This document shows positions 22,922 through 31,570 of a DNA stretch of 35,839 bases, piece by piece. This stretch comes from DATBFU01 sp046735265. Its GTDB lineage: Bacteria > Acidobacteriota > Thermoanaerobaculia > UBA5066 > Gp7-AA6. The stretch covers positions 1-35,839 of the forward strand of contig JBKPSZ010000111.1 in NCBI GenBank assembly GCA_046735265.1, in the 5' to 3' direction. A model generated the notes under the pieces. That model saw only the letters and a program-made list of their open reading frames with translations. It searched no databases and was not told where the DNA came from. Each line of letters begins with the position of its first letter. Position 1 is the stretch's first letter. Position numbers and translations under genes: made by a program.

Positions 22922-25173
22922 CGCAGAACCGCCCGGTGCCGTCCGGGCGGCACTTCGAAACCCAGAAAGGCCCAGTTGTAGACGAGGAGCGGCACCTTCC
23001 GGCCGTCCACCGTCAGGCGCCAGCCGGGCCAGCGCGGGATCGAAGTGCCGACGAGCGCCTTCTCCTTGGCGTCGATCCCGAGCTCGAGCCGCTCGGCCGA
23101 ATAGCGGACGATCTCGACCGATGCCGAGCCGTTGCCTCGCAACGGCTCGTCCGGGCCCTCGACCACGCCGGCCTCGGCGAAGTCCCGAATGGCCTTCAGG
23201 TGCTCCATCTGGCGCCACGGCTCGCGATCCCTGACGAAGTGGCGCGGGACGAACGCGCGAGGCAGGACCCCGGGGTTCTCGACGATTCGTCCGCTCGCGT
23301 CTTCCGCGAGAGTCCCCCAGCCCGCGGGAATCCCGCCGCCCGGGGACACGAACACGTAACGCACGTTCAGGAACGAGAGGAAAGGCCGGGTCGGATCGTC
23401 GATGCGGTTGTACCAGACGGGCTGCGGCACGCACCAGAGCGGGAACGTCTGGACGAGCGGCGCGAAAGTCATCGCTTCGTATCCACGCACGTCCTCGAGC
23501 TCGTAGAGTGTCGAAGCGTTCGGGACGAGCGCGTAGCCGACGGCCGCGAAGCGCCACGGCTCCCCTCGCGGGATGCGGTCGAAAAGCGGGATCGGCGGAT
23601 AGAACGCGCGTGCCGGATATGTCGGATAGACCGAGTCCGCTTCGAGCCGGCGCTCTCCGAGAAGGAGGACGAGCAGGAACGCGGATATGAGGCGCCCCCG
23701 CCGCCGGATGCCGGGCACGGCGAGGAGAACCGCGCCCGCGGCGAGGGGCACGAGCTGCACGAGCGAGTGGTCGCGGAGCTGCGCGGCCGTCATCCCGATC
23801 GTCTCGAGGCGCGGCCGGAGCCGGAGGTTCAGCAGGACGAGCGCGAGGCCGACCGCCGCCGCGGCGATTCCGAATGCGCGGGCCCGCTTCGGTTCCTGCT
23901 CGAGGAGATCCGCGCCGAGCGCGGCGAGTCCGGCGGTCGCGAAGGCGGCGAACATCGCCAGGCGGTCGTTCAAGGCCATGTCGAAGCCCGGGACTTTCGC
24001 GAGCACGTCGGCGAACCCCGGCAACCTCGCCCAGGCGGCGAGTCCGACCGCGCCCGTCAGGGCGAGAGGCCACTTCTCGCGCCGGCGGGATGCGAGGCCG
24101 AGCAGGGCGAGGGGAAGGAGAAGCGACCCGGCGTAGCTCGCCGGCTCGATGATGTTCGGGTCGAACCTCCCGCGGCCGCGCTCACCGAAGGAGTAGGGGA
24201 CGAGATCGATCGACGATCGCTCGAGCGCCAGGCCGATCGGCTCGGAGCGCCGGGCTTCCGCGAACCAGGTCCGCCTCGCGCGGAGCTCTGCCGTCCAGCG
24301 AGCCGCGTCGAGAAACGGAAGGAGGAAGACGGCGGAGAGCCCGAGCGTCAGGGCGCCGGCCGCGGCGGCGAGGCGCAGACTCGCCGGGCGCCGCTCGCGC
24401 GGGGCGGCAGCCAGATCGAAGAGAAAGAACACGCCCCCCGCCGCGACGGCGTGAAGGAGCGTCTCCGGATGTCCCGCGGTCGTGATGAGGAGGAGCGCCC
24501 CGACGATCACACCGAGGGCCCGTCGATCGGCGTCGCGCGCGAGACGACGGAGCCCGAGCAGCAACAGGGGGAACGGCGCCGCCGCAGTCGAGAGCGGATA
24601 TCCGGCGTAGAAGACGAGGTAGTCGCAGAAGGCCCAGCCCGAGGCGCCGAGAAGCGACGGAAGCCCGGCGCATCCGATCTCCCGCAGATAGAGATAGGCC
24701 GAGAGCAGCGCCAGGAAGCACCGAAACGCCATCTCGAAGGTCCAGGCGGAGGAGAGGGGAAGGAGGAGACCGGCCCACGTGGTCGGATGGAACAGCTGCG
24801 GCTGCTGCGTCGCGAGCAGAGGCTCGCCGGCGAGGAGGAAGCGGTTCCAGAGCGGGATCCGTCCGGTCTTGATCGCCTCCCGAGCCGCCTTGCGCCACGG
24901 GATCTCCTGATAGGCGACGTCGGACAGGGTCGGGTTGTGGCCCGGGCCGATCCCGCTCGTTTCGCGCAGGGCGGCGAGCGGATAGTCGTTGTACGCGATG
25001 TCGAGAGGCGCGTACACGCCCGCCGTACAGAGGGCGCGGCCCATCAAGAGGAAGGGACCGAGAAGGAGAAAAGCGGCGGCGGTCCAGCGGATCGGCGAGA
25101 CGAAACGCCGTGCGAGGAGCAGGGTCCCGCCCGCCGCGCCGAAGTAGACCGCGAGGAGCCGCAACACCGCCAT
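22729..25173 (-). CDS. YfhO-family polytopic membrane protein
   Basis: 814-aa membrane protein with about 12-14 hydrophobic helices and a large periplasmic region near the C-terminus (about 530-740), including FLNVRYVFVSPGG and GWRLTVDGRKVPLLVYNWAFLG. This is the signature ending of YfhO-type proteins, followed by VPPGRHRAVLRYSPGSFRLG and a final helix. Family members are GT-C-like and have been linked to glycosylation of cell-envelope polymers (B. subtilis YfhO with lipoteichoic acid). The N-terminal loop NDYPLAALRETSGIG and the PLWNRFLLAGEPLLAT segment are typical. It ends the long minus-strand cluster 38 nt after the inositol-phosphate synthase gene. The basic, Ser/Arg-rich last 40 residues come from the overlap with the opposite gene and have no obvious function. 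Confidence 0.82.
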   Translation of the reverse strand: MAVLRLLAVYFGAAGGTLLLARRFVSPIRWTAAAFLLLGPFLLMGRALCTAGVYAPLDIAYNDYPLAALRETSGIGPGHNPTLSDVAYQEIPWRKAAREAIKTGRIPLWNRFLLAGEPLLATQQPQLFHPTTWAGLLLPLSSAWTFEMAFRCFLALLSAYLYLREIGCAGLPSLLGASGWAFCDYLVFYAGYPLSTAAAPFPLLLLGLRRLARDADRRALGVIVGALLLITTAGHPETLLHAVAAGGVFFLFDLAAAPRERRPASLRLAAAAGALTLGLSAVFLLPFLDAARWTAELRARRTWFAEARRSEPIGLALERSSIDLVPYSFGERGRGRFDPNIIEPASYAGSLLLPLALLGLASRRREKWPLALTGAVGLAAWARLPGFADVLAKVPGFDMALNDRLAMFAAFATAGLAALGADLLEQEPKRARAFGIAAAAVGLALVLLNLRLRPRLETIGMTAAQLRDHSLVQLVPLAAGAVLLAVPGIRRRGRLISAFLLVLLLGERRLEADSVYPTYPARAFYPPIPLFDRIPRGEPWRFAAVGYALVPNASTLYELEDVRGYEAMTFAPLVQTFPLWCVPQPVWYNRIDDPTRPFLSFLNVRYVFVSPGGGIPAGWGTLAEDASGRIVENPGVLPRAFVPRHFVRDREPWRQMEHLKAIRDFAEAGVVEGPDEPLRGNGSASVEIVRYSAERLELGIDAKEKALVGTSIPRWPGWRLTVDGRKVPLLVYNWAFLGFEVPPGRHRAVLRYSPGSFRLGAAISGASLLAAAAIFGRRRRRSSATERARSAATGASVRAADHSIQSDGSETGSR

Positions 25174-25211
25174 GCGAAACGCTCTCTAGCAGAGCGGCGC
25201 GGGTGCCGCGC

Positions 25212-26573
25212 CTACGGCGCGCCCTCCTCGACGCCTCCTTCGTAGTAGTCGAGCCCGGAGTGGTCGAGGACTTCTTCACCCACCAGAATCCGCAGAGTGT
25301 TCGTCAGCTTCAGGTGCTGAATGAAAAGGTCGTGCTCCGGCCGCAGGTCGGCGCGCGACATCGGGCTCTTGAAATAGAACGAGAGCCACTCCTGAATTCC
25401 CGAAAGGCCCGCGCGCCGCGCGAGATCCAGGAACAGGATCAGGTCGAGAACGACCGGTGCGGCGAGGATCGAATCGCGGCAGAGAAAGTCGATCTTGATC
25501 TGCATCGGCTGCCCGAGCCAGCCGAAGATGTCGATGTTGTCCCACCCCTCTTTCGCATCGCCGCGCGGCGGGTAGTACTCGATCCGCACCTTGTGGAAGT
25601 AGTCGCGATAGAGCTCGGGATACAAGTCCGGCTGGAGGATCGCGTCGAGGACCGAGGCCTTGCTGACCTCCTTGGTCCGGAACGAGCCGGGATCGTCCAG
25701 GACTTCGCCGTCCCGGTTCCCGAGGATGTTCGTCGAGAACCAGCCCTGCAACCCCAGCATGCGCGCGCGCAGGCCGGGGGCGATGATCGTCTTCATCAAC
25801 GTCTGCCCGGTCTTGAAGTCCTTTCCGGCGATCGGGACCTTTCGATCGCGGGCGAGCTCCGTCAGCGCCGGGATGTCCACCGTCAGGTTCGGCGCGCCGT
25901 TCGCGAACGGAATTCCGGCCGAGATCGCGGCGTAGGCGTAGATCATCGAAGGAGAGATCTCGGGCGAGTTCTCCCTCAGGCCGCGCTCGAAGGCGGAGAC
26001 CGATTCGTGCACCGCGGAGGGCTCCGCGTACACCTCGGTCGAGCCGCACCAGACCATGACGAGTCGCTGCACTCCGGTCTTCCGGCGGAAGCCTTCGATG
26101 TCTTCGGCGAGCGCGTCGGCCAGATGTTTCTTGGTCGGGGCCTGCTTGCGGTGTTGGCCGTCCAGGTTGCGGACCCAGGCCCGTTCGAAAACCGCGGGCC
26201 AGGGCGAAAGCGCCGAGAGCTCCCCCTTGACCGCCGCGAGCATCTCGGAGGGCACGACGCCCGCCTTGACCGCGGTCTGGAACGCGTCGTCGGGAAAGAT
26301 GTCCCAGCCGCCGAAGACCAGGTCCGAGAGGCGGGCCAGCGGGACGAGCTCGTGAATCGGCACGAACCGCGGCGCCGTGCGCTTGCCCAGGCGCAGCTTC
26401 TGCATCTGCGTGACGGATCCGAAGGGACGCGCCAGCCCCTTCTCGATCAGGTGGACTCCGGCCACGAGCGTCGTGGCGACGGCTCCGAGGCCGGGAAGGA
26501 GCACTCCGAGCTTCCCCTCGGGCGGCGCGATGTCGCGCGCGAGCTCGGGGTAGAAGCTTGTCCGGTCGCTCAT
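25212..26573 (-). CDS. ino1: Inositol-3-phosphate synthase (myo-inositol-1-phosphate synthase)
   Basis: NAD-dependent enzyme converting glucose 6-phosphate to 1L-myo-inositol 1-phosphate, the first committed step to inositol compounds. The 453-aa protein has the NAD motif GLGAVATT (28-35), VVWCGSTE-like VMVWCGSTE (172-180), and the FANGAPNLTVDIPAL segment. The catalytic region IAGKDFKTGQTLMKT supplies Lys251, Lys254 and Lys261, and NILGNRDGEVL and the C-terminal LDLARRAGL region follow. Longer than the mycobacterial enzyme (about 365 aa) and closer to Bacteroides-type and eukaryotic lengths. The ATG at 26573 overlaps the stop of the CDP-alcohol phosphotransferase gene (ATGA), and AAGGAA precedes it. 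Tight coupling with that gene argues that the inositol phosphate is used for a phosphodiester product. Confidence 0.94.
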   Translation of the reverse strand: MSDRTSFYPELARDIAPPEGKLGVLLPGLGAVATTLVAGVHLIEKGLARPFGSVTQMQKLRLGKRTAPRFVPIHELVPLARLSDLVFGGWDIFPDDAFQTAVKAGVVPSEMLAAVKGELSALSPWPAVFERAWVRNLDGQHRKQAPTKKHLADALAEDIEGFRRKTGVQRLVMVWCGSTEVYAEPSAVHESVSAFERGLRENSPEISPSMIYAYAAISAGIPFANGAPNLTVDIPALTELARDRKVPIAGKDFKTGQTLMKTIIAPGLRARMLGLQGWFSTNILGNRDGEVLDDPGSFRTKEVSKASVLDAILQPDLYPELYRDYFHKVRIEYYPPRGDAKEGWDNIDIFGWLGQPMQIKIDFLCRDSILAAPVVLDLILFLDLARRAGLSGIQEWLSFYFKSPMSRADLRPEHDLFIQHLKLTNTLRILVGEEVLDHSGLDYYEGGVEEGAP

Positions 26574-27592
26574 GCGGGTTTCCTTTCGGCGTGTCGCCGG
26601 TCGAGCGCCAGGAGCACGAGGAAGAATATCGGCGCGCCGACGGCCGTGAGAACGAGAAACCAGTTTGCCTTTCCGAAGAGAGAAAGCGCAAGGACGAGAT
26701 AGATGAAGTCGCGCCGGGAAAGGGCGTCGGCGAAGCGCGACACCGCGGTCTCCGAGGCGGAGACCGACGTGAAGAGCGGGCCCTCCTTCGGCGCGCGCAT
26801 CGTCCGGACATAGACGAACGCCGCGGAGGCGAGCGTTCCGCCGACGGCGAGCGCCCCCAGGAGGAGCGGCCACCTCTCTCCGATCGCCCGGCTCCATCCG
26901 ATCGCCATGGCGGAGAAGACGGCCGAGTGCACGACGTTGTCCCCCCAGAAGTCGAGGACCCCTCCAAAGCGGGACTCCTGGAACTTCAGGCGCGCGAGCT
27001 CTCCATCGCAGCCGTCCAGGATGGAGTGGAGGAGAAAGAGGAGCGCCCCGACGGTTTCGAAGGCGGCCCGCGAGGAGAGGAAGAACAGCGCGCCGACGAG
27101 CCCGATGGCGACGGACACGAGGGTCATCTGGTTCGGCGTGATCGAGGTCGCGGCGAGGCGGCGGGAGACCGCGAGGGAGATCTTCCGCTCGAAGTGGCGC
27201 GACATGAATCCCTCGGTGTCCTTGACGAGCCCGTCGAGCAGCCAGCGCTCCGCCCGCGGCAGATCCTCCCGCGCCCGGACCTCGACGCCGAGCTCCCGCG
27301 CGGGGCGCCCGGCCGCGAGCTCCCGCACCTCCCCGGTTCTCAGGACGCGGTTCCACGGAAGGACCACGGCGTCCGAGGGAGCCGCCTGTCCGCCGGCGAG
27401 TCGCGCGCCCGTCCCCTCGACGGCGCGGCCGACGGGATCCGAGGCCGACGCGACGGCGACTGTCGAAAACCCCGCGCGCGAGGCTGCGAGGGCCGTGCGG
27501 CGGATCATCGGAAGCCCGAGCAGGACGGTCTCCGGAGGGACCGGCGCGGGACCGTCCGGCGGCACCAGGAGGAGCGCGCTCGAAGGGCTCAC
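26570..27592 (-). CDS. CDP-alcohol phosphatidyltransferase (inositolphosphotransferase/DIPPS-like) with degenerate N-terminal nucleotidyltransferase-like region
   Basis: Integral membrane transferase of 340 aa. The class signature D-x2-D-G-x2-A-R-x8-G-x3-D-x3-D is intact: Asp193, Asp196, Gly197, Ala200, Arg201, Gly210, Asp214, Asp218, flanked by about six hydrophobic helices. The segment LVKDTEGFMSRHFERKISL (123-141) followed by ITPNQMTLVS is like bifunctional CTP:inositol-1-phosphate cytidylyltransferase/CDP-inositol inositolphosphotransferases. In those the N-terminal half is a nucleotidyltransferase. Here residues 1-115 keep only a remnant without the G-x-G-x-R-L loop, and a separate nucleotidyltransferase gene lies upstream. 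I infer transfer of phospho-inositol from CDP-inositol to an alcohol. The acceptor (inositol phosphate or a lipid) is unknown. The GTG overlaps the previous stop by 4 nt. Confidence 0.82.
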   Translation of the reverse strand: MSPSSALLLVPPDGPAPVPPETVLLGLPMIRRTALAASRAGFSTVAVASASDPVGRAVEGTGARLAGGQAAPSDAVVLPWNRVLRTGEVRELAAGRPARELGVEVRAREDLPRAERWLLDGLVKDTEGFMSRHFERKISLAVSRRLAATSITPNQMTLVSVAIGLVGALFFLSSRAAFETVGALLFLLHSILDGCDGELARLKFQESRFGGVLDFWGDNVVHSAVFSAMAIGWSRAIGERWPLLLGALAVGGTLASAAFVYVRTMRAPKEGPLFTSVSASETAVSRFADALSRRDFIYLVLALSLFGKANWFLVLTAVGAPIFFLVLLALDRRHAERKPA

Positions 27593-28608
27593 GGCGCCGC
27601 CTCGACCGTCCGTCGCTCGCCCCCGCGGAGGCTCGATTCTCTCGCGCGGAAGAGGAGCGAGGCGCACAAGAGCGCCTCCTCGAGATTGCGGCCGCGCGCT
27701 GCGGAGTCCCGCACCTCGACGAGAAAATCCTCGATGACGCCGGCGAACCACTCCGGGTGGTGCGAGCCCTCCGCGATCGAAGGGAAGTCCCAGGCGACGG
27801 CGGCCGGTCGAGAGTCTTCGAAGAGCTCGAGGCGCCCGCCGTCGAGAACGAGCCGGCCCTTCTCGCCTTCGATCTCGACCCGGTTGCCGCGGCGATCGGC
27901 CGCCCAGGTCAGGAAGATCCGGGCGTCCGCTCCGCCCCAGTCGAGTCGGACCTCGGCCGTGTCCTCGAGCGGCAGTGCCGTGTGCCGTCGCGTCTCGAGC
28001 CGCGCGGAAAGCGCCGTCGGCGAGCCGGGGAGCCACCGCGCGAGCACGTAGAAGGCGTGCCAGCCGTGATCGACCAGGATGCCGCCTCCTGAAAGTGCGG
28101 GATCCCCCCGCCAGTTCGCGGCGCCCGCCGCGGCCGCGGGCTGCGTCCGGAGCGTCTCCCAGGAGACCCGGCGCACTTTCCCGAGCTTCCCCTCGCGCAC
28201 GAGCCGGGTGATTCGGTCGAGCGCCGCCGCGTGCGCCCAGTTGTGAACGGTCACGAGAGCCCGCTCGCCGCGGCGGGCGAGGTCGGCGAGCGGTACCAAC
28301 TCGTCGGGCGAGATGCCGAGCGGCTTCTCGCAGAGAACGTGGCATCCGGCCCGAAGGGCCGCGCTCGCAATCGGCGCGTGGAGCGCCGGGGGCGTGCAGA
28401 TGTCCACGAAATCGGGAGCTCCCTCCGCGAGCAGCTCTTCCGGAGAGTCGAACCAGCGCGCGCCGGGAAAGGCTGCCTCGAACGCCGGCCGCCCTTCGGG
28501 CCGCGCGTCGGCGGCGGCGACGAGCGACACGTCGGGCCGCGCGGCCCAGCCGGGCAGGTGGCCGTTTCGGGCGACGTGCCCGACTCCGATCATCGCTCCC
28601 TTCAACAC
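27589..28608 (-). CDS. Gfo/Idh/MocA-family NAD(P)-dependent oxidoreductase
   Basis: Rossmann-fold dehydrogenase of 339 aa, a family that acts on sugars, sugar nucleotides and inositols. The nucleotide-binding GVGHVA lies at 8-13, and the family's Lys in CEKPLG is Lys95 (93-98). A DHGWHAFYVLARWLPG segment (about residues 180-195) holds the conserved Asp/His near the active site. The fold then continues as the usual beta-sheet substrate domain (TWAADRRGNRVEIEGEKG). The start GTG at 28608 places the Rossmann strand normally; the open frame upstream overlaps the aminotransferase gene. In this cluster an inositol (inosose-forming) dehydrogenase role fits well, followed by amination, but the substrate is not fixed by sequence. 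Its stop overlaps the start of the CDP-alcohol transferase. Confidence 0.85.
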   Translation of the reverse strand: MLKGAMIGVGHVARNGHLPGWAARPDVSLVAAADARPEGRPAFEAAFPGARWFDSPEELLAEGAPDFVDICTPPALHAPIASAALRAGCHVLCEKPLGISPDELVPLADLARRGERALVTVHNWAHAAALDRITRLVREGKLGKVRRVSWETLRTQPAAAAGAANWRGDPALSGGGILVDHGWHAFYVLARWLPGSPTALSARLETRRHTALPLEDTAEVRLDWGGADARIFLTWAADRRGNRVEIEGEKGRLVLDGGRLELFEDSRPAAVAWDFPSIAEGSHHPEWFAGVIEDFLVEVRDSAARGRNLEEALLCASLLFRARESSLRGGERRTVEAAP

Positions 28609-28633
28609 GGCGAGAGGACCCGACGCCGCGGCG

Positions 28634-29974
28634 TCAGTCGAGCTTCCACTCCCTCGCGAGCACGCCGATCGCCTCGTCCAGGATCTCGAGCCCCTCGAGA
28701 GCGGTCCTCTCGTCGATATTGAGCGGCGGGTTGATGCGGATGACGGGGGTGTAGGACATTGCCACAAGCCCGCGGCGCAGACACTCCTGGAAGAGGGCTC
28801 GTGTGAAGTCCTTCGAGACGAGCTCCTTCGTGCGCCGGTCCTTCACGAGGTCGAGTCCGAGAAGAAGGCCTTTCCCGCGAACGTCTCCGACGATGCGGTG
28901 CTTCTCCTTCATGGTTTCGAGTTTCGAGAGCATGGCCTGCCCCACCCGCGCCGAGTTCTCGACCAGGTTCTCGCGCGTGATGATCTCGAGCGACGCGAGC
29001 CCCGCGGCCGCCGCGAGCGGGTTCCCCCCGTAGGACGAGGAGCTGCCAGAGGGATTCGACCACGGCCTGGACTTCGTCAACGCGTCGGTCGAAATGACGG
29101 CGGAGAGCGGGAACCCGCCGCCGACCCCCTTGCCCACGGTCATCACGTCGGGCACGACGCCGTCGTGATCCACGCCCCACATCTTCCCGGTCCGACCGAA
29201 GCCCGTGATCATCTCGTCGGCGATGAAGAGAGCGCCGCTCTCGCGGGCGATGTCGGCGATCGCGGAGAGGAAACCGGGTGGGGGAATGACGTTGCCCGCC
29301 GTTCCCTGCATCGGCTCGGCGATGATCGCCGCGACCGCTCCCCCGGTTTGGTTGCGGATCACGCTCCGCGTCTTCTCGGCGCAGGCGATTCCGCAGTCCG
29401 GGTACGTCAGAGAGAGAGGGCATCGGTAACAGGAGGCGTAGGGCGCCGAGTAGCACCCCGGCATGAAGGGCCCGAGCCCTTCCTTGAAGTCTCCCCACAG
29501 GAGCGGCAGAACGCCGCCCGTCTTTCCGTGGAACGCCCCCGAGTAGCCGACGAATTCGAACTTCTTCGTGGCGGACTTGGCGAGCCGGAAGGCGGCCTCG
29601 ACCGCCTCGGCGCCGCTCGAGAAGAGCTGGATCCGCGTCAGACCCGGCGGCGTCACCGAGCCCAGGAGCTCGAGGAAACGCGCGCGAGTCTCGGTCGTGA
29701 AGCTCCCGAACGTCAGGCGCTCGGCCTGCGCCTTCAGCCGCTCGACGTAGTGCGGGTGGCAGTGACCCACGCTCCCGACGGCGATCCCGGCGATGAAGTC
29801 GATGTATTCCTGGCCGTCCTCGTCGTAGAGGCGGCTGCCCGCGCCGCGAGCCATCGCCAGGCCCGAATAGAGAGCGAAGGACTGGAGACCCGGCGCCATG
29901 TGGCGCTGCTCGTCTTCCACGACCCGGCGCGAGCGCGGGCCCGCCTCGTTTCGCTTGCGGGTCACTTCCGTCAT
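28634..29974 (-). CDS. Class III pyridoxal-phosphate aminotransferase
   Basis: 446-aa aminotransferase of fold type I, class III (ornithine/GABA/acetylornithine-like). Recognisable parts are the FIAGIAVGSVGHCHP segment, the PLP-phosphate loop FSSGAEAVEAA, FVGYSGAFHGKTGG, and the Asp-Glu pair in FIADEMITGFGRTG (Asp253). The Schiff-base lysine is Lys282 in MTVGKGVGGGFP. The CYRCPL...CGIAC cysteines (182-198) are common in a subgroup of these enzymes. The acceptor keto group is unknown. Placed directly beside a Gfo/Idh oxidoreductase and inositol genes, amination of an oxidised cyclitol is possible, but a keto-acid or semialdehyde is equally allowed. The ATG lies 4 nt after the ATP-grasp stop. 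Confidence 0.9.
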   Translation of the reverse strand: MTEVTRKRNEAGPRSRRVVEDEQRHMAPGLQSFALYSGLAMARGAGSRLYDEDGQEYIDFIAGIAVGSVGHCHPHYVERLKAQAERLTFGSFTTETRARFLELLGSVTPPGLTRIQLFSSGAEAVEAAFRLAKSATKKFEFVGYSGAFHGKTGGVLPLLWGDFKEGLGPFMPGCYSAPYASCYRCPLSLTYPDCGIACAEKTRSVIRNQTGGAVAAIIAEPMQGTAGNVIPPPGFLSAIADIARESGALFIADEMITGFGRTGKMWGVDHDGVVPDVMTVGKGVGGGFPLSAVISTDALTKSRPWSNPSGSSSSYGGNPLAAAAGLASLEIITRENLVENSARVGQAMLSKLETMKEKHRIVGDVRGKGLLLGLDLVKDRRTKELVSKDFTRALFQECLRRGLVAMSYTPVIRINPPLNIDERTALEGLEILDEAIGVLAREWKLD

Positions 29975-29978
29975 TGTT

Positions 29979-30863
29979 TCACTCCTGCGAGCGGGCGATC
30001 GGAACCGCGGCCCGTGACGGCGACGCCGGTTTCGTAAACCGCGCGGCGAGAAACGCCCCGATTCGCTCGGCGGCCTCCGCGCGGAAGAGCGCGAAGCTCG
30101 GCCAGGCGTTCAAATCGATCAGGACGAGGCGGCCGGGGCCGGCGATCGCGTCGCCGCCGAACACTTCGAGCCCGAGCGCCGCCGCCGCCCGCGCGACGAG
30201 GGCCCGGAGCCCGGTCTCCGAAAACGCATGGTTCGAGAGCTTCTGATCGCGGTGGTAGAACCACTGGAACCACGAGAGCGCGTTCCCCGCCTCTCCCGCG
30301 ACCCCGTAGAACTTGATGAGATCTCCCGGCACGTGCTCCTGCAGGACGGCGCGGGAAATGCCCCGGCCGGCGAGGCGCGAGAGCGCGGCGGCGACTTCGC
30401 GGTCCGTCGATGCGTACGAGACGTCTCCTTCTTCCGTCGCATGGACGTCCCCGCGCTTGACCCAGAGGGGCGGCCGGGGCGCGTCCGAGGTGATGGGACC
30501 CGCGGTCGAGGCGAGGACGCTTTCGGGAAACGCGACCGAGCTCCGCGCGAAGCGTTCGAGGGTGCGCTCCCGGTCGGTGTTCCGGATCGCCTCGGGGCGG
30601 TTGACGATCCGCACGCCTCGCGCCTCCCAGCGCGAGAGCTTCTCGACGGTCGGAATCCGTTCGCACATGACGAAGAGAGAGGCGGGGACGCTCGGGTCCT
30701 CGGCGGACTCCGGAAGCTCGTCGGGAGATTTCAACTCCACTTCGAAACCGCGCGCGTCGAGAACCGCCGCCGTCGCCCGAAGGATCAGGGCGTCGTCGGT
30801 CTCGCGGCCGGGCGAATGGGCGAGCTCCCGGTAGATGCCCCAGCACCGCCGGCGCCCGGTCAC
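29979..30863 (-). CDS. ATP-grasp enzyme (RimK/ITPK-like)
   Basis: 294-aa ATP-grasp protein. The putative ATP-binding Lys136 lies in PPLWVKRGDVHA. LQEHVPGDLIKFYGV (174-188) supplies Glu176 and Lys184. LGLEVFGGDAI carries Asp238, and VLIDLNAWPSF supplies Asp250 and Asn252 as metal ligands. The N-terminal half (ERIPTVEKLSRWEARGVRIVN) looks like the first ATP-grasp subdomains. The QEHVxGDLIKFYGV and IDLNAWPSF stretches resemble both RimK-type ligases and inositol-trisphosphate 5/6-kinases (ITPK). Hence the enzyme may ligate an amino acid to an amine or phosphorylate an inositol. The GTG at 30863 overlaps the previous stop (GTGA), which fixes the start. I cannot choose between the two reactions from sequence. 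Confidence 0.8.
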   Translation of the reverse strand: MTGRRRCWGIYRELAHSPGRETDDALILRATAAVLDARGFEVELKSPDELPESAEDPSVPASLFVMCERIPTVEKLSRWEARGVRIVNRPEAIRNTDRERTLERFARSSVAFPESVLASTAGPITSDAPRPPLWVKRGDVHATEEGDVSYASTDREVAAALSRLAGRGISRAVLQEHVPGDLIKFYGVAGEAGNALSWFQWFYHRDQKLSNHAFSETGLRALVARAAAALGLEVFGGDAIAGPGRLVLIDLNAWPSFALFRAEAAERIGAFLAARFTKPASPSRAAVPIARSQE

Positions 30864-31570
30864 GCGTCGCTTCCCGCCGCGCGTTCCCGCGCGGGAAAGA
30901 GGGTTTCCGCCAGCCGAACGTCCTCGGGGCGGTCCACGTCGACCGCCGTCTCGATCGAAAAGGCGCGAATCGGTTCCCCGGACTCGCAGAGCCACGCGAG
31001 ATACTCGCGCAGCCGCCCGAGAGACGCCGGCGGCGTGCGCCGTCGCGCCGCTTCCGAAAGGACGTAGAAGCCGGCCGTCACGGCGTCGCCGGAGCTTCCC
31101 CCGATCCCGGTCACGCGGCGATCCCGATCCATCCGCACCCACAACGGCTTCTCGTCCGCCACGAGCGGCGTGACAGCGATCACCGTCTCCTCCGCGCGTT
31201 CCTCGGCCGAACGAACGAAGGCGACGAAGTCCTCGGTCCGACAAAGCGTGTCCACGGTCGCCACGAGCAGTCGTCCCGGGGGAGAGACCGAGAGAATGGT
31301 CCGGAAGCTCTCGAGCGAGTGCGGGGTCGTGCGGACCACGATCGTTCGAACGAGTTCGGGGAATCGCGAGCGCGCGAAGGAGGCGCAATCCTCCTCGTCC
31401 TCGTTGAAGATGAGCGCGGCGCGGGAGATTCCGGCCGCCTTGAAGTTCGCGAGCACGCGCTCGAGAAGGGGTACGCCGGCCACCGGTACGAGCGGCTTGG
31501 GCCGCGAAAGGCTTTTGAGCCTCGATCCCTCCCCCGCCGCGATGACGCCCCCCGCCGCGATCGGGGTCAT
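30860..31570 (-). CDS. Sugar/inositol-phosphate nucleotidyltransferase
   Basis: 236-aa nucleotidyltransferase with the GGVIAAGEGSRLKSLSRPKPL N-terminus: the G-E-G-S-R-L loop at 13-18 and the conserved Lys25 of PKP. The metal-binding Asp lies in LLVATVDTL, and further core segments include VAGVPLLERVL and VTAGFYVLSE. It lacks the left-handed helix domain of GlmU-type enzymes, so it is a minimal transferase. Because of the inositol-phosphate synthase and the CDP-alcohol transferase nearby, CTP:inositol-1-phosphate cytidylyltransferase is the best guess. MurNAc-1-phosphate or sugar-phosphate transfer cannot be excluded. Its ATG overlaps the HAD stop (ATGA) and its stop overlaps the ATP-grasp start (GTGA). 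Confidence 0.85.
   Translation of the reverse strand: MTPIAAGGVIAAGEGSRLKSLSRPKPLVPVAGVPLLERVLANFKAAGISRAALIFNEDEEDCASFARSRFPELVRTIVVRTTPHSLESFRTILSVSPPGRLLVATVDTLCRTEDFVAFVRSAEERAEETVIAVTPLVADEKPLWVRMDRDRRVTGIGGSSGDAVTAGFYVLSEAARRRTPPASLGRLREYLAWLCESGEPIRAFSIETAVDVDRPEDVRLAETLFPARERAAGSDA

Noticed and set aside
22612..25245. 877-codon plus-strand frame opposite the YfhO gene
   Set aside because: Glu/Arg-rich shadow; the minus strand encodes a clear membrane protein with family motifs.
28313..30037. 574-codon plus-strand frame opposite the aminotransferase
   Set aside because: Antisense shadow lacking any motif; the minus-strand class III aminotransferase is unambiguous.
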